Below, one piece after another: positions 49,364-59,380 of a DNA stretch of 64,000 bases (its first letter is position 1; each line of letters begins with the position of its first letter). The notes under the pieces were generated by a model that made no database searches, was not told the origin of the DNA, and worked only from the letters and a program-made list of their open reading frames with translations. A program made the position numbers and the translations under genes. The stretch is from Ectopseudomonas alcaliphila (GTDB lineage: Bacteria > Pseudomonadota > Gammaproteobacteria > Pseudomonadales > Pseudomonadaceae), in assembly GCF_900101755.1 (NCBI RefSeq), contig NZ_FNAE01000001.1, forward strand, positions 62,001 through 126,000. The letters run 5' to 3'.

Positions 49364-49441
49364 TTTGCAAGCCTTCACATCGACCGCCGGTCAGCGTCAC
49401 AAGGCCGGCGCACAAGCATCAGAAAAAGAAGGGGCGAAAAC

Positions 49442-49473
49442 AAAAAGGGGCCACTTCCGAAGAAGTGACCCCT
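49442..49473 (-). terminator. Terminator of the Ala-Glu-Ala-Glu tRNA operon
   Basis: On the minus strand GGGGTCACTTC-TTCG-GAAGTGGCCCC is followed by TTTTT, about 27 bases past the last tRNA-Glu. Confidence 0.88.
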
Positions 49474-49499
49474 GGGTCCCGCAAATGCGGCAAGAAAAA

Positions 49500-49575
49500 T
49501 GGCGTCCCCTAGGGGACTCGAACCCCTGTTACCGCCGTGAAAGGGCGGTGTCCTAGGCCACTAGACGAAGGGGAC
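49500..49575 (-). tRNA. tRNA-Glu (anticodon TTC), copy 2
   Basis: A 76-base cloverleaf with GTCCCCT/AGGGGAC acceptor, anticodon loop CTTTCAC (TTC) and an encoded CCA end. It is identical to the copy at 49747-49822 and last in the four-tRNA operon. Confidence 0.97.
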
Positions 49576-49591
49576 GAAACCTTCGAACGAC

Positions 49592-49614
49592 AAGGCCAGC
49601 ACTAGGCTGGCCTT
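49592..49614. other. Hairpin between tRNA-Ala and tRNA-Glu
   Basis: AAGGCCAGC-ACTAG-GCTGGCCTT lies in the tRNA spacer and recurs at 49839-49861. Its core CCAGCCTAGTGCTGG is the same as in the tRNA-Asn terminator at 59265-59284. With no long U-run here it may be a processing signal. Confidence 0.6.
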
Positions 49615-49623
49615 GAGTGTGAT

Positions 49624-49699
<76 letters not shown>

Positions 49700-49746
49700 G
49701 TAACCTTGCGGTCGGTTCGCAGCACCTGCGCGCTGCGACTGGAAAA

Positions 49747-49822
49747 TGGCGTCCCCTAGGGGACTCGAACCCCTGTTACCGCCGTGAAAGGGCGGTGTCC
49801 TAGGCCACTAGACGAAGGGGAC
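49747..49822 (-). tRNA. tRNA-Glu (anticodon TTC), copy 1
   Basis: Identical to the tRNA at 49500-49575. The repeat unit of about 247 bases (Ala plus Glu plus spacers) is duplicated in tandem. Confidence 0.97.
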
Positions 49823-49870
49823 AAAACCTTCGAACAACAAGGCCAGCACTAGGCTGGCCTTGACAGTGAT

Positions 49871-49946
<76 letters not shown>

Positions 49947-49964
49947 ATCTCGAGGACGGGGCGC

Positions 49965-49993
49965 ATGTTAAGAGCGCCCCGATTGGCTGTCAA
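49965..49993 (-). promoter_or_regulatory. Sigma70 promoter of the tRNA operon
   Basis: A perfect TTGACA -35 (RC of 49988-49993) and a TAACAT -10 (RC of 49965-49970) with 17-base spacing. A GC-rich discriminator (GCGCCCC) follows, as expected for stringently controlled stable-RNA promoters. Confidence 0.88.
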
Positions 49994-50076
49994 CAACATT
50001 TTTCCTGCCAGCCAAAAGTTTTTGCCACTAGAACAATTACTTAGAGCCAACACGACAATCAAACGCCGACCTAACC

Positions 50077-50138
50077 GTAGGGTGCGCCGCGCGCACCGCC
50101 GCAACCGAGGATACCCCGGTGCGCGCGGCGCACCCTAC
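50077..50138. repeat. Intergenic palindromic repeat, family C, next to the gltX stop
   Basis: GTAGGGTGCGCCGCGCGCAC is mirrored by GTGCGCGCGGCGCACCCTAC. It ends one base before the gltX stop codon. Confidence 0.82.
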
Positions 50139-50139
50139 G

Positions 50140-51621
50140 TCAGGCGATGCTCGCCAGCAGCTTCTCCCACTCCTTGGTCTCTTTCTTCGAGGTGCCGCCC
50201 AGCAGCTCCAGCGCCTGACGCAGACGGAAGCGGGTCAGATCCGGGCCGAGGATTTCCATGGCGTCGAGCACCGACACCGAGCTGGCCTGACCGGTGATCG
50301 CAGCGAACATCAGCGGCATGGCGTCACGCAGCTTCAGCTCCAGATGCTCGACCACCGCCTGGATGCAGCCGGTGATGCGCTCCTTTTCCCACTGGCGCAA
50401 CGACTCGAGCTTCCACAGGATCAGTTGCATCAGCTGGCGCACCTGATCGGCCGAGAGTTTCTTGTGCTCGAACAGCTTGGCGTCCAGATTCAGTGCGCCG
50501 GAGAAGAAGAAGCCGGCCAACGGCGCGATCTGGCTGAAGGTCTCTACCCTGCCCTGCACGTGCGGGGCGATCTTCATCAGGTACTCGGGATTGAGCGCCC
50601 ACTTCTGCACTTCGGCGGCGAAGGTTTCCACCGGCAGCTCGCGCAGCCACTGGCCGTTGAGCCAGGACAGCTTCTCCAGGTCGAAGATCGGCCCGCCCAG
50701 CGACACGCGATTGATGTCGAAGTGCTCGATCATCTCACCCAGCGAGAACTTCTCGCGCTCGTCCGGCATCGACCAGCCCATGCGCCCCAGGTAGTTGAGC
50801 ATGGCCTGCGGCAGGTAGCCCATGCGCTCGTAGAAGGTGATGCTGGTGGGGTTCTTGCGCTTGGACAGCTTGCTCTTGTCCGGATTGCGCAGCAGTGGCA
50901 TGTAGCACAGCGCCGGCTGCTCCCAGCCAAAGTACTCGTACAGTTTGATCAGCTTGGGCGCCGACGGCAGCCACTCTTCGCCACGCAGCACATGGGTGAT
51001 GCCCATCAGGTGGTCATCGACCACGTTGGCCAGGAAGTAGGTGGGCAGGCCATCGGCCTTCATCAGCACCTGCATGTCCATGCGATCCCACGGGATCTCG
51101 ACATTGCCACGCAGCATGTCCGGCACCACGCACACGCCCTCGCTCGGCACCTTCATGCGCACCACGTGCGATTCGCCTGCGGCGATGCGGCGCTGCGCTT
51201 CGGCTGGGTCCATGTGCATGCAGTGACCGTCGTAACGCGGGGTTTCCTTGTTGGCCATCTGCTGCGCGCGCACTTCATCAAGGCGCTCACTGGAGCAGAA
51301 GCACGGGAAGGCGTGGCCTTTGCCGACCAGCTCGTCCGAATACTTCTTGTAGATCTCGCCGCGCTCGCTCTGCCGGTAAGGGCCATGCGGGCCACCGACG
51401 TCCGGGCCTTCGTCCCACTCGATACCCAGCCAGCGCAGGGCATCGAAGATCTGCTGCTCGGACTCGCGGGTCGAGCGCAGCTGGTCGGTGTCTTCGATGC
51501 GCAGGATGAACTGACCACCGTGCTGACGAGCGAAGCACAGGTTGAACAGCGCGATATAGGCGGTGCCGACATGGGGGTCGCCGGTTGGCGATGGCGCGAT
51601 ACGGGTACGGACGGTGGTCAT
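50140..51621 (-). CDS. gltX: Glutamyl-tRNA synthetase
   Basis: A 493-residue class I synthetase. The HIGH-type motif is in [14 protein letters not shown] (9-22) and the KMSKS-type motif is KLSKR near 250-254; an anticodon-binding C-terminal domain follows. It charges tRNA-Glu and lies downstream of a cluster that itself encodes tRNA-Glu. The gene ends against a family C palindrome. Confidence 0.96.
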   Translation of the reverse strand: MTTVRTRIAPSPTGDPHVGTAYIALFNLCFARQHGGQFILRIEDTDQLRSTRESEQQIFDALRWLGIEWDEGPDVGGPHGPYRQSERGEIYKKYSDELVGKGHAFPCFCSSERLDEVRAQQMANKETPRYDGHCMHMDPAEAQRRIAAGESHVVRMKVPSEGVCVVPDMLRGNVEIPWDRMDMQVLMKADGLPTYFLANVVDDHLMGITHVLRGEEWLPSAPKLIKLYEYFGWEQPALCYMPLLRNPDKSKLSKRKNPTSITFYERMGYLPQAMLNYLGRMGWSMPDEREKFSLGEMIEHFDINRVSLGGPIFDLEKLSWLNGQWLRELPVETFAAEVQKWALNPEYLMKIAPHVQGRVETFSQIAPLAGFFFSGALNLDAKLFEHKKLSADQVRQLMQLILWKLESLRQWEKERITGCIQAVVEHLELKLRDAMPLMFAAITGQASSVSVLDAMEILGPDLTRFRLRQALELLGGTSKKETKEWEKLLASIA

Positions 51622-51654
51622 GAATGCTCTCGGAAGGAAGACACGAGGTTTGAA

Positions 51655-52575
51655 TCAAGCGGGCGATGTTAGCAGGCCGGCGGCCCCTGGCTCCAGCAGC
51701 CCGCCACGGGTAATCGGCAAGCTGATGATCAGGAAGTCGAGGAAGGTCTTGACCTTCATCGCCTGGAAGCGCCGCGACGGGTAGATCGCATAGACCTCCC
51801 CCACCGGCAGTCGCGCTTCCGGCAGCAGCTCGACCAGGCGCCCACTGCGCACCGCCTCTTCGCTGATCATCACCGGCAGGCCGGCAATCCCGGCACCTGC
51901 CAGCGTCGCCTCACGGGCGAAGGTGATGTTGTTGCAGGTCATCACCCGCTGGCACGGCAGATGCTCGCCCAGCAGCGGCCAGTAACGCGGCGCATCCTGC
52001 TGCAGGAGGATCGCTCGATGCCCCTCCAGCTCGGCAACGCTGCGCGGCGTACCGTGCGCCGCCAGGTAGGCAGGGCTCGCACACAGGCGCCGACCGCTTT
52101 CGAACAACTTGCGCGCGATCAGCGTGGAATCCTGCGGCTGACCGACCTGGATGGCGATGTCCACGCCCTCCTCCAGCGGGTCCACCAAGCGCGAGGTCAG
52201 TTCCACCTCGGCGTCGATCTGCGGGTACTGGCGCATGAACTCGCCCAGCACCCGCCCGAGAAACAGCTGGCCGAACTCGATGGGCGACGTGATGCGCAAC
52301 AGCCCCGATGGCTCACGCTGCAGTTGCATCACCGCCTGCTCGGCCTCGGCGAAGTCGAGCATGATCTGCCGGCAACGCTCGTAGTAAGCCTGCCCCACCT
52401 CGGTCAGGCGCAACTTGCGCGTGGTGCGATTGAGCAGACGTACACCCAAGCGCTCTTCGAGCAGCGCGATGCGCCGGCTCACCGTCGACTTCTGCATCCC
52501 CAGGCTGGTCGCCGCCTGAGTGAAACTGTGGCATTCCACCACCCGGGTAAAAATCAAAGCGTCATCCAGCCCCAT
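51655..52575 (-). CDS. LysR-type regulator divergent from the efflux genes
   Basis: A 306-residue LTTR with an N-terminal HTH (LDDALIFTRVVECHSFTQAATSLGMQKSTVSRRIALLE) and the LLNRTTRKLRLTEVG region common in the CrgA/AaeR-like subgroup. It is divergent from the EmrA-like gene across 107 bases and is its probable regulator. Confidence 0.86.
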   Translation of the reverse strand: MGLDDALIFTRVVECHSFTQAATSLGMQKSTVSRRIALLEERLGVRLLNRTTRKLRLTEVGQAYYERCRQIMLDFAEAEQAVMQLQREPSGLLRITSPIEFGQLFLGRVLGEFMRQYPQIDAEVELTSRLVDPLEEGVDIAIQVGQPQDSTLIARKLFESGRRLCASPAYLAAHGTPRSVAELEGHRAILLQQDAPRYWPLLGEHLPCQRVMTCNNITFAREATLAGAGIAGLPVMISEEAVRSGRLVELLPEARLPVGEVYAIYPSRRFQAMKVKTFLDFLIISLPITRGGLLEPGAAGLLTSPA

Positions 52576-52682
52576 GATTGTTCCTCATACGCAACAAAGC
52601 ATGCCAAACCTAGAGTCTACTAGCGCAAAGGGAACGCTGTTAAATTTACTTACACTTCTCTGCCGCATCCCGAGCCTCAAGC

Positions 52683-53732
52683 ATGCCCGCCAAACTGCAA
52701 CGTCGCCTCCTCATCTTCATGATCCTGCTGGCGTTGATCGCCGGCGCCCTGCTCGCTCGGTGGCTACTGGTCGGTCGCTACCACGAGAGCACGGACAATG
52801 CGTACGTGCAGGGCGAGATCACCCGCGTCTCCAGCCAATTGAACGCACGCATCGAAAAGGTACTGGTGCGTGACAACCAACACGTGGAGGCCGGCCAACT
52901 GCTGGCCGTACTGGAAGACGCCGACTTCCGCCTTGCTCGCCAGCGCGCCCTCGCCGCCCTGCAAACCCACCAGGCCGAGCGCGCCCAGGCGCAGAGCAAG
53001 CTCGACCAGCAGGCCAGCCTGATTGCTGCCAGCCAGGCCGACGTCGCCGCCAGCCAGGCAACCCTTGATCGCTCCAAGCTGGATCTCGGCCGTGCCCAGA
53101 CCCTGCGCAAGCCGGGTTACGTCTCCGAAGAACGCGTCACCACCCTGGCCGCCGACAACCGCGTCGCCCGCTCGCAGGTGGCCAAGGCCCTGGCAGATCT
53201 GCAGGCGCAGCGCCAGCAGGTCGCCAGCCTGGAAGCCGAGCTCAAGCGCCTGGACGCGCTGATCCTGTCCGCCCAGGCCGACCTGAAACAGGCCGACCTC
53301 AACCTGTCACGCACACACATCCATGCGCCGATCAGCGGCCTCGTCGGCCAACGCTCAGCGCGCGAAGGCCAGGTGGTGCAGAGCGGCGCCTATCTACTGT
53401 CGCTGGTGCCGGATCAGGACATCTGGATTCAGGCCAACTTCAAGGAAACCCAGATCGGCCGCATGCGTCCCGGGCAGAAAGCCGAGCTGCTGTTCGACAG
53501 TTACCCCGATACGCCCATCGAAGGCCACATCGACAGCCTGTTTGCCGCCTCCGGCGCGCAGTTCAGCCTGTTGCCGCCGGACAACGCCACCGGCAACTTC
53601 ACCAAGGTGGTGCAGCGCATTCCGGTGAAGCTGACCTTCGCCGCCGACAACCCGCTGCACGGCCTGATCCGCCCCGGCATGTCGGTAGAGGTCACGGTCG
53701 ACCTGCGCAGCGACGAAAGCCATGGCGGCTGA
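52683..53732 (+). CDS. EmrA-like membrane fusion protein of an efflux system
   Basis: A 349-residue HlyD-family adaptor with one N-terminal TM segment (about 8-27), a lipoyl-type half (NAYVQGEITRVSSQLNARIEKVLV, about 38-62), a long coiled-coil hairpin (about 80-195) and a beta-barrel domain (HIHAPISGLVGQRSAREGQVV, about 215-235). It bridges the inner-membrane transporter to an outer-membrane channel. The gene overlaps the transporter gene by 11 bases. The ribosome-binding site is weak. Confidence 0.88.
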   Translation: MPAKLQRRLLIFMILLALIAGALLARWLLVGRYHESTDNAYVQGEITRVSSQLNARIEKVLVRDNQHVEAGQLLAVLEDADFRLARQRALAALQTHQAERAQAQSKLDQQASLIAASQADVAASQATLDRSKLDLGRAQTLRKPGYVSEERVTTLAADNRVARSQVAKALADLQAQRQQVASLEAELKRLDALILSAQADLKQADLNLSRTHIHAPISGLVGQRSAREGQVVQSGAYLLSLVPDQDIWIQANFKETQIGRMRPGQKAELLFDSYPDTPIEGHIDSLFAASGAQFSLLPPDNATGNFTKVVQRIPVKLTFAADNPLHGLIRPGMSVEVTVDLRSDESHGG

Positions 53733-55275
53733 TGCACTGACCCGCCCCACGGCGGAACCCAGCCGCCGCGACTGGATCGCGGTGATGAGCGCCATGCTCG
53801 GCGCCTTCATGGCAGTGCTGGACATCCAGATCACCAACTCCTCGCTCAAGGACATCCAGGGAGCGCTGTCCGCCACGCTGGAAGAAGGCTCGTGGATATC
53901 CACCTCCTACCTGGTCGCCGAGATCATCATGATCCCGCTGACCGCCTGGCTGGTGCAGTTGCTCTCGGCACGGCGCCTGGCGGTATGGGTGTCGGTGGGT
54001 TTCCTGATCGCCTCGCTGCTCTGTTCCCTGGCCTGGAGCCTGGAGAGCATGATCCTGTTCCGCGCCCTGCAGGGCTTCACCGGCGGCGCGCTGATCCCGC
54101 TGGCGTTCAGCATGACGCTGATCAAGCTGCCGGAGCACCGCCGCGCCAAGGGCATGGCCCTGTTCGCCATCACTGCGACCTTCGCCCCCTCCATCGGCCC
54201 AACCCTCGGCGGCTGGCTCACGGAAAACTGGGGTTGGGAATACATCTTCTACATCAACGTGCCGCCCGGCCTGATCATGATCGCCGGCCTGCTCTATGGC
54301 CTGGAAAAGAAGGCGCCGCACTGGGAGCTGCTGAAGACCACCGACTACGCTGGCATCGTCACCCTCGGCATGGGCCTGGGCTGCCTGCAGGTCTTTCTCG
54401 AGGAAGGCCATCGCAAGGACTGGCTGGAGTCGAGCCTGATCCAGGGCTTGGGCAGCATCGCTGCGATCAGCCTGGTGCTGTTCGTCATTCTCCAACTGTC
54501 CAGACCCAACCCGCTGATCAACCTTGGTGTCTTGCGAGAACGAAATTTCGGCCTGGCCAGCATTGCCAGCCTGGGTCTTGGCGTGGGCCTCTACGGCTCG
54601 ATCTATGTACTGCCGCTGTACCTGGCGCAGATCCAGGGCTACAACGCCCTGCAGATCGGCGAAGTGATCATGTGGATGGGTGTACCGCAGCTGTTTCTGA
54701 TTCCGCTGGTGCCCAAGCTGATGAAGGTCATCTCGCCGAAATGGCTGTGCGCCCTGGGTTTCGCCCTGTTCGGCGCCGCGAGTTTCTTCTCCGGCGTGCT
54801 CAATCCGGACTTCGCGGGCGAGCAGTTCCAGCATATCCAGATCATCCGCGCGCTGGGCCAGCCCTTGGTGATGGTCACCGTCTCGCTGATCGCAACGGCC
54901 TACATCCTGCCGCAGGATGCCGGCTCGGCCTCGAGCCTGTTCAACATCCTGCGCAACCTCGGCGGCGCTATCGGCATCGCCCTGCTCGCCACCCTGCTCG
55001 ACGCCCGCGCCAAGGTCTATTTCGACTACCTGCGCGAATCCGTCGTGCCGACCAATCCACAAGTCGATGAGCGCCTGCAGTTGCTGACGCAGACACTCGG
55101 CAGCGAGCAGGCGGCCCTGGCCAAAATCAGCGAAATCGCCCACCAGCAGGCGGTGATCATGGCCTACAACGACGCATTTCATTTCATTGGCATTGCCCTG
55201 GGCGTGAGCATGCTGGCGATCCTGCTGACGCGAAAGCTGCCGCAGAACATGGCAGGTGGTGGAGCGGCGCATTGA
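53722..55275 (+). CDS. EmrB/DHA2-type MFS drug exporter
   Basis: A 517-residue transporter with about 14 hydrophobic segments. The N-terminal LGAFMAVLDIQITNSSLKDIQ and the GPTLGGWLTENWGWEYIFYINVPPG stretch (motif C region of DHA2 proteins) support an EmrB assignment. It should export hydrophobic compounds or uncouplers by proton antiport with its EmrA partner. No outer-membrane channel gene is adjacent, so it probably uses a TolC-type protein encoded elsewhere. Confidence 0.9.
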   Translation: MAADALTRPTAEPSRRDWIAVMSAMLGAFMAVLDIQITNSSLKDIQGALSATLEEGSWISTSYLVAEIIMIPLTAWLVQLLSARRLAVWVSVGFLIASLLCSLAWSLESMILFRALQGFTGGALIPLAFSMTLIKLPEHRRAKGMALFAITATFAPSIGPTLGGWLTENWGWEYIFYINVPPGLIMIAGLLYGLEKKAPHWELLKTTDYAGIVTLGMGLGCLQVFLEEGHRKDWLESSLIQGLGSIAAISLVLFVILQLSRPNPLINLGVLRERNFGLASIASLGLGVGLYGSIYVLPLYLAQIQGYNALQIGEVIMWMGVPQLFLIPLVPKLMKVISPKWLCALGFALFGAASFFSGVLNPDFAGEQFQHIQIIRALGQPLVMVTVSLIATAYILPQDAGSASSLFNILRNLGGAIGIALLATLLDARAKVYFDYLRESVVPTNPQVDERLQLLTQTLGSEQAALAKISEIAHQQAVIMAYNDAFHFIGIALGVSMLAILLTRKLPQNMAGGGAAH

Positions 55276-55287
55276 GGCGCCTTTCAC

Positions 55288-55349
55288 GTAGGGTGGATGT
55301 CGCTCTTTACATCCACCGCAGCGGTGGATCGGTGAAGCGTGTTCCACCC
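55288..55349. repeat. Intergenic palindromic repeat, family A copy 2
   Basis: GTAGGGTGGATGTCGCTCTT... ends in GTGTTCCACCC, with the internal hairpin GGATGT/ACATCC. It starts 12 bases after the transporter stop and matches the atuE-atuF gap copy at 1076-1158. Confidence 0.75.
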
Positions 55350-55369
55350 AACTCGACGCGGGCAGGTAA

Positions 55370-55490
55370 ACCTGTGGGAGGGGCTTCAGCCGCGACCGTC
55401 GCCGCTACGACTGCATAGATGCAGGAGGCAGAACGAAGCAGGATGCCAGAGTCGAAAGCGCCTCCCAGAGTAGCCCGGATGCAATCCGGG
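55370..55490. repeat. Further repeat pieces in the emrB-uvrB gap
   Basis: A GTGGGAGGGGCTTCAGCCGC half-element (family E, also at 59042-59098) begins near 55373. A family B half-copy GTAGCCCGGATGCAATCCGG lies at 55470-55490. I see no gene in 55276-55512. Confidence 0.6.
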
Positions 55491-55512
55491 AATCGGTTTC
55501 CGGCCGCTGGCG

Positions 55513-57528
55513 TTACACCTGCAACAGCCGATCCCGCAACTTCTGAATCTCGTCGCGCATTTGCGCCGCGGCCTCGAACTCCAGATCGCGCGCCAGGGCG
55601 TACATCTTCTCTTCCAGCTGACGGATACGCTTGGTGATCTCACTCGGCGAGCGCAGTTCGTTCTCGTAACGCGCACTCTCCTCCGCCGCCTTGGCCATAC
55701 CCTTGCGCTTGCTGCTGCGCGCCCCTGGCACGACGGCGCCTTCGAGGATGTCCTTGACGTCCTTCTGTACGCCCTTGGGCACGATGCCGTTGGCTTCGTT
55801 GAAGGCGATCTGCTTGGCGCGGCGCCGCTCGGTCTCGCCGATGGCGCGCTGCATCGAGCCGGTCATGTTATCGGCGTAGAGAATCGCCCGACCATTGAGG
55901 TTACGTGCCGCGCGGCCGATGGTCTGGATCAGTGAACGCTCACTACGCAGGAAGCCTTCCTTGTCCGCATCGAGAATCGCCACCAGCGACACCTCAGGCA
56001 TGTCCAGGCCCTCGCGCAGCAGGTTGATGCCCACCAGTACGTCGAAGGCGCCCAGGCGCAGGTCGCGAATGATCTCCACCCGCTCGACGGTATCGATGTC
56101 CGAGTGCAGGTAACGCACCTTGACGTCATGGTCCCCCAGGTAATCGGTCAAGTCCTCGGCCATGCGCTTGGTCAGGGTGGTGACCAACACGCGGTCGCCC
56201 GCTGCCACACGCAAACGGATCTCCGAGAGCAGATCATCGACCTGAGTGCGCGCCGGGCGCACCTCGATCTGCGGGTCGACCAAACCTGTCGGTCGCACCA
56301 ACTGCTCCACCACGCGCCCGGCATGCTCGCCCTCGTAAGGCCCAGGCGTAGCGGAGACGAAAATGGTCTGCGGGCTGGCCGCCTCCCACTCCTCGAAGCG
56401 CATCGGCCGGTTATCCAGTGCAGAAGGCAGGCGGAAGCCGTATTCCACCAGCGTCTCCTTGCGCGAGCGGTCGCCCTTGTACATGGCGCCGACCTGCGGC
56501 ACCGAGACGTGGGACTCGTCGATCACCAGCAGCGCTTCGTCCGGCAGGTAGTCATAGAGAGTGGGTGGCGGCGCGCCGGATGGACGACCCGACAGGTAGC
56601 GCGAGTAGTTCTCGATGCCGTTGCAATAGCCCAGCTCGAGGATCATCTCCAGGTCGAAGCGCGTGCGCTGTTCCAGGCGCTGCGCCTCCACCAGTTTGTT
56701 CGCCCCGCGCAGGTACTCCAGCCGCTGCTGCAGTTCGACCTTGATGTGCTCCACCGCCTCCAGCAGCGTTTCGCGCGGCGTGACGTAGTGGCTCTTGGGG
56801 TAGAAGGTGAAGCGTGGCAGCTTCTGGATCACCTCGCCGGTCAGCGGGTCGAAGGCGCTGATGCTCTCCACTTCGTCATCGAACAGCTCGACGCGAATGG
56901 CTTCGAGATCCGATTCCGCCGGGAAGACGTCGATCACATCGCCACGCACACGGAAGGTGGCACGGGCGAAGTCCATGTCGTTGCGCGTGTACTGCAACTC
57001 GGCCAGCCGGCGCAGCAGCGCGCGCTGATCCATCTTGTCGCCACGGTCGAGGTGCAGCACCATTTTCAGGTACTCCTCGGGGCTGCCCAGGCCGTAGATC
57101 GAGGACACGGTGCAGACCACGATGACGTCCTTGCGCTCGATCAGCGCCTTGGTCGCCGACAGGCGCATCTGCTCGATGTGATCGTTGATCGAGGCATCCT
57201 TCTCGATGAAGGTGTCCGACGACGGCACATAGGCTTCCGGCTGGTAGTAGTCGTAGTAGGAGACGAAATACTCCACCGAGTTGTTCGGGAAGAACGCCTT
57301 GAACTCGCCATAGAGCTGCGCGGCCAGGGTCTTGTTCGGCGCCAGCACAAGGGTCGGGCGCTGCACCTGAGCAATCACGTTGGCGATGGAAAAGGTCTTG
57401 CCCGAGCCGGTCACGCCCAGCAGGGTCTGGTGCGAAAGACCGGCCTCCAGCCCCTCGACCATCTGCCGGATCGCCTCGGGCTGATCGCCGGCCGGCTTGA
57501 AGCGAGTCACCAACTGAAATTCGGACAT
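55513..57528 (-). CDS. uvrB: Excinuclease ABC subunit B
   Basis: A 671-residue UvrB. Walker [15 protein letters not shown] lies near residue 37, the beta-hairpin region [21 protein letters not shown] near 93-113, helicase motif [15 protein letters not shown] near 540, and the C-terminal UVR domain (about 630-665) binds UvrC. The start [10 protein letters not shown] at 57528 matches relatives; the frame runs on to 57636 without support. I saw no clear LexA box in the 57529-57773 gap. Confidence 0.96.
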   Translation of the reverse strand: MSEFQLVTRFKPAGDQPEAIRQMVEGLEAGLSHQTLLGVTGSGKTFSIANVIAQVQRPTLVLAPNKTLAAQLYGEFKAFFPNNSVEYFVSYYDYYQPEAYVPSSDTFIEKDASINDHIEQMRLSATKALIERKDVIVVCTVSSIYGLGSPEEYLKMVLHLDRGDKMDQRALLRRLAELQYTRNDMDFARATFRVRGDVIDVFPAESDLEAIRVELFDDEVESISAFDPLTGEVIQKLPRFTFYPKSHYVTPRETLLEAVEHIKVELQQRLEYLRGANKLVEAQRLEQRTRFDLEMILELGYCNGIENYSRYLSGRPSGAPPPTLYDYLPDEALLVIDESHVSVPQVGAMYKGDRSRKETLVEYGFRLPSALDNRPMRFEEWEAASPQTIFVSATPGPYEGEHAGRVVEQLVRPTGLVDPQIEVRPARTQVDDLLSEIRLRVAAGDRVLVTTLTKRMAEDLTDYLGDHDVKVRYLHSDIDTVERVEIIRDLRLGAFDVLVGINLLREGLDMPEVSLVAILDADKEGFLRSERSLIQTIGRAARNLNGRAILYADNMTGSMQRAIGETERRRAKQIAFNEANGIVPKGVQKDVKDILEGAVVPGARSSKRKGMAKAAEESARYENELRSPSEITKRIRQLEEKMYALARDLEFEAAAQMRDEIQKLRDRLLQV

Positions 57529-57610
57529 GCAGCACCTCGACAAATGGCTGTGACGCATCCTTTCGGACTGCGTCAAAAGCCATGAATTGCGGGGCGATTC
57601 GGCGATAGGT

Positions 57611-57633
57611 CCAGGTAGAGTCGAATTACCTGG
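57611..57633. promoter_or_regulatory. Inverted repeat in the uvrB-aminotransferase control region
   Basis: CCAGGTA-N9-TACCTGG is a perfect inverted repeat in the divergent gap, 83 bases upstream of uvrB and 140 upstream of the aminotransferase. It looks like a dimeric regulator site. TATACT at 57687-57692 may be the -10 of the aminotransferase promoter. Confidence 0.4.
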
Positions 57634-57773
57634 CAAAAGGCCTTAATTCAGGGCTTTGCGCTGTCGCCCCCTGGATTCAGGGTCGTTATACTAACGCCCC
57701 GTTTACGCGCCCCCTAGCGCTTTTGTCGGGGACGCCTGGCCACCCACCCCTCACTCGAGTTGCCACACCCATC

Positions 57774-58970
57774 ATGAGTCTCTTCTCTGCCGTCGAAATG
57801 GCTCCGCGCGATCCCATCCTGGGCCTCAACGAAGCATTCAACGCGGACACCCGCACCACCAAGGTCAACCTTGGCGTGGGCGTCTACTACAACGAGGAGG
57901 GGCGAATTCCGCTGCTGCGCGCCGTCGCAGAAGCCGAAAAGGCACGTATCGAGGCCCATGCGCCGCGTGGCTACTTGCCGATCGAAGGCATTGCCGCTTA
58001 CGACAAGGCCGTGCAGGAACTGCTGTTCGGCAAGGGCGCAGCCCTGATCGAAGCCGGCCGCGTGATCACCACCCAGGCCCTGGGCGGCACCGGCGCCTTG
58101 AAGATCGGCGCCGACTTCCTCAAGCGCCTGCTGCCGGACGCCACCGTGGCCATCAGCGACCCGAGCTGGGAAAACCACCGCGCCCTGTTCGAATCCGCCG
58201 GTTTCCCGGTGCACAACTACCGCTACTACGATCCGTTCAGCAACGGCGTGAACCGTGGCGGGATGCTCGAAGACCTGCGCAACCTGCCGGCCCGCTCCAT
58301 CGTCGTGCTGCACGCCTGCTGCCACAACCCGACTGGCGTCGACCTGCAACTGGAAGACTGGAAAGCCGTGCTGGACGTGCTGCGCGAGCGCGAGCACGTG
58401 CCCTTCCTCGACATCGCCTACCAGGGTTTCGGTGACGGCATCGAGCAGGACGCCGAAGCCGTGCGCCTGTTCGCCGAGTCGGGCCTGGAGTTCTTCGTCT
58501 CCAGCTCCTTCTCCAAGTCGTTCTCGCTGTACGGCGAGCGCGTCGGCGCACTGTCGCTGGTCACCAGCAGCCGTGAAGAGTCGCCCCGCGTGCTGTCGCA
58601 GCTCAAGCGCGTTATCCGTACCAACTACTCAAACCCGCCGACCCATGGCGCCACCGTGGTCGCCAGCGTGCTCAACAGCCCCGAACTGCGCGCCATGTGG
58701 GAAGCCGAACTGGGCGAAATGCGCGACCGTATTCGCAGCATGCGCCTGGCCATGGTCGAGCAACTGGCTGCCCTGGGCGCCAAACGCGACTTCGGCTTCG
58801 TCGCCGAGCAACGCGGCATGTTCTCTTACTCCGGCCTCACCGTGGAGCAAGTGGAACGCCTGAAGGAAGAGTTCGGCATCTACGCAGTCGGCACTGGCCG
58901 CATCTGCGTCGCCGCACTGAACAAAGGCAACCTGGACAGCGTTACCCGAGCGATTCACGCTGTGCTCTAA
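57774..58970 (+). CDS. Aromatic/aspartate-type amino acid aminotransferase
   Basis: A 398-residue class I aminotransferase of the AspC/TyrB subgroup with PLP Lys248 in SSSFSKSFSLYGERVG, NPTGVD near 185-190 and the phosphate-binding LGGTGALK near 103-110. It likely transaminates aromatic amino acids and aspartate; TyrB-type and AspC-type specificities cannot be separated by eye. The start at 57774 (MSLFSAVEMAPRDPI) matches relatives. A strong terminator follows. Confidence 0.92.
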   Translation: MSLFSAVEMAPRDPILGLNEAFNADTRTTKVNLGVGVYYNEEGRIPLLRAVAEAEKARIEAHAPRGYLPIEGIAAYDKAVQELLFGKGAALIEAGRVITTQALGGTGALKIGADFLKRLLPDATVAISDPSWENHRALFESAGFPVHNYRYYDPFSNGVNRGGMLEDLRNLPARSIVVLHACCHNPTGVDLQLEDWKAVLDVLREREHVPFLDIAYQGFGDGIEQDAEAVRLFAESGLEFFVSSSFSKSFSLYGERVGALSLVTSSREESPRVLSQLKRVIRTNYSNPPTHGATVVASVLNSPELRAMWEAELGEMRDRIRSMRLAMVEQLAALGAKRDFGFVAEQRGMFSYSGLTVEQVERLKEEFGIYAVGTGRICVAALNKGNLDSVTRAIHAVL

Positions 58971-58988
58971 GCTTCAGTAGCAACCCCC

Positions 58989-59019
58989 AAAAACGCCGGC
59001 TCGAAGCCGGCGTTTTTTA
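58989..59019 (+). terminator. Intrinsic terminator after the aminotransferase gene
   Basis: AACGCCGGC-TCGAA-GCCGGCGTT is flanked by AAAA and TTTTTT, about 20 bases past the stop. Confidence 0.92.
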
Positions 59020-59041
59020 TGCGCCACACAACAATGCAACT

Positions 59042-59098
59042 GTAGGAGCGGCTTCAGCCGCGATCTGCCACTACTGTCGCGGCTAACGCCCCTCCCAC
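59042..59098. repeat. Intergenic palindromic repeat, family E
   Basis: GTAGGAGCGGCTTCAGCCGC... is mirrored by GTCGCGGCTAACGCCCCTCC at the right, a common pseudomonad repeat type. A half-copy lies near 55373. Confidence 0.7.
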
Positions 59099-59140
59099 GC
59101 ACACGTCATCTCACCGCCGTACATAAGTCATCACTAAATG

Positions 59141-59168
59141 TTGACTTCTCTTTTTTAATCAGTAACAT
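59141..59168 (+). promoter_or_regulatory. Sigma70 promoter of tRNA-Asn
   Basis: TTGACT at 59141-59146 and TAACAT at 59163-59168 with 16-base spacing, 12 bases before the tRNA. The -10 hexamer is the same as that of the Ala/Glu tRNA operon. Confidence 0.8.
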
Positions 59169-59180
59169 ACGCGCCGTTGT

Positions 59181-59256
59181 TCCGCGATAGCTCAGTCGGT
59201 AGAGCAAATGACTGTTAATCATTGGGTCCCTGGTTCGAGTCCAGGTCGCGGAGCCA
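59181..59256 (+). tRNA. tRNA-Asn (anticodon GTT)
   Basis: A 76-base cloverleaf with TCCGCGA/TCGCGGA acceptor, anticodon loop CTGTTAA (GTT) and encoded CCA. Its last 22 bases are repeated downstream at 59381-59402. Confidence 0.97.
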
Positions 59257-59333
59257 AATTCAAGAACCCAGCCTAGTGCTGGGTTTTTTATTGCCTGCGG
59301 ACCCTAACCAGGGACCATATCCAGGTTATTCGC
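59235..59333 (+). repeat. Direct repeat of the tRNA-Asn 3' end plus terminator, copy 1
   Basis: The stretch from the T-arm of tRNA-Asn through the terminator and into GGGACCATATCCAGGTTATT is repeated with few differences at 59381-59480, at an offset of 146 bases. Confidence 0.88.
59262..59290 (+). terminator. Terminator of tRNA-Asn
   Basis: AACCCAGC-CTAGT-GCTGGGTT runs into TTTTTT. A second, slightly decayed copy follows at 59410-59436. Confidence 0.88.
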
Positions 59334-59380
59334 TTCGCTCACCCCTTCGGGGCCGCGCTGAAGCGCGTTCAGCTGCGCTG

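Noticed and set aside
57529..57773. LexA (SOS) box upstream of uvrB
   Set aside because: No CTG-N10-CAG pattern of acceptable quality was found in the gap.
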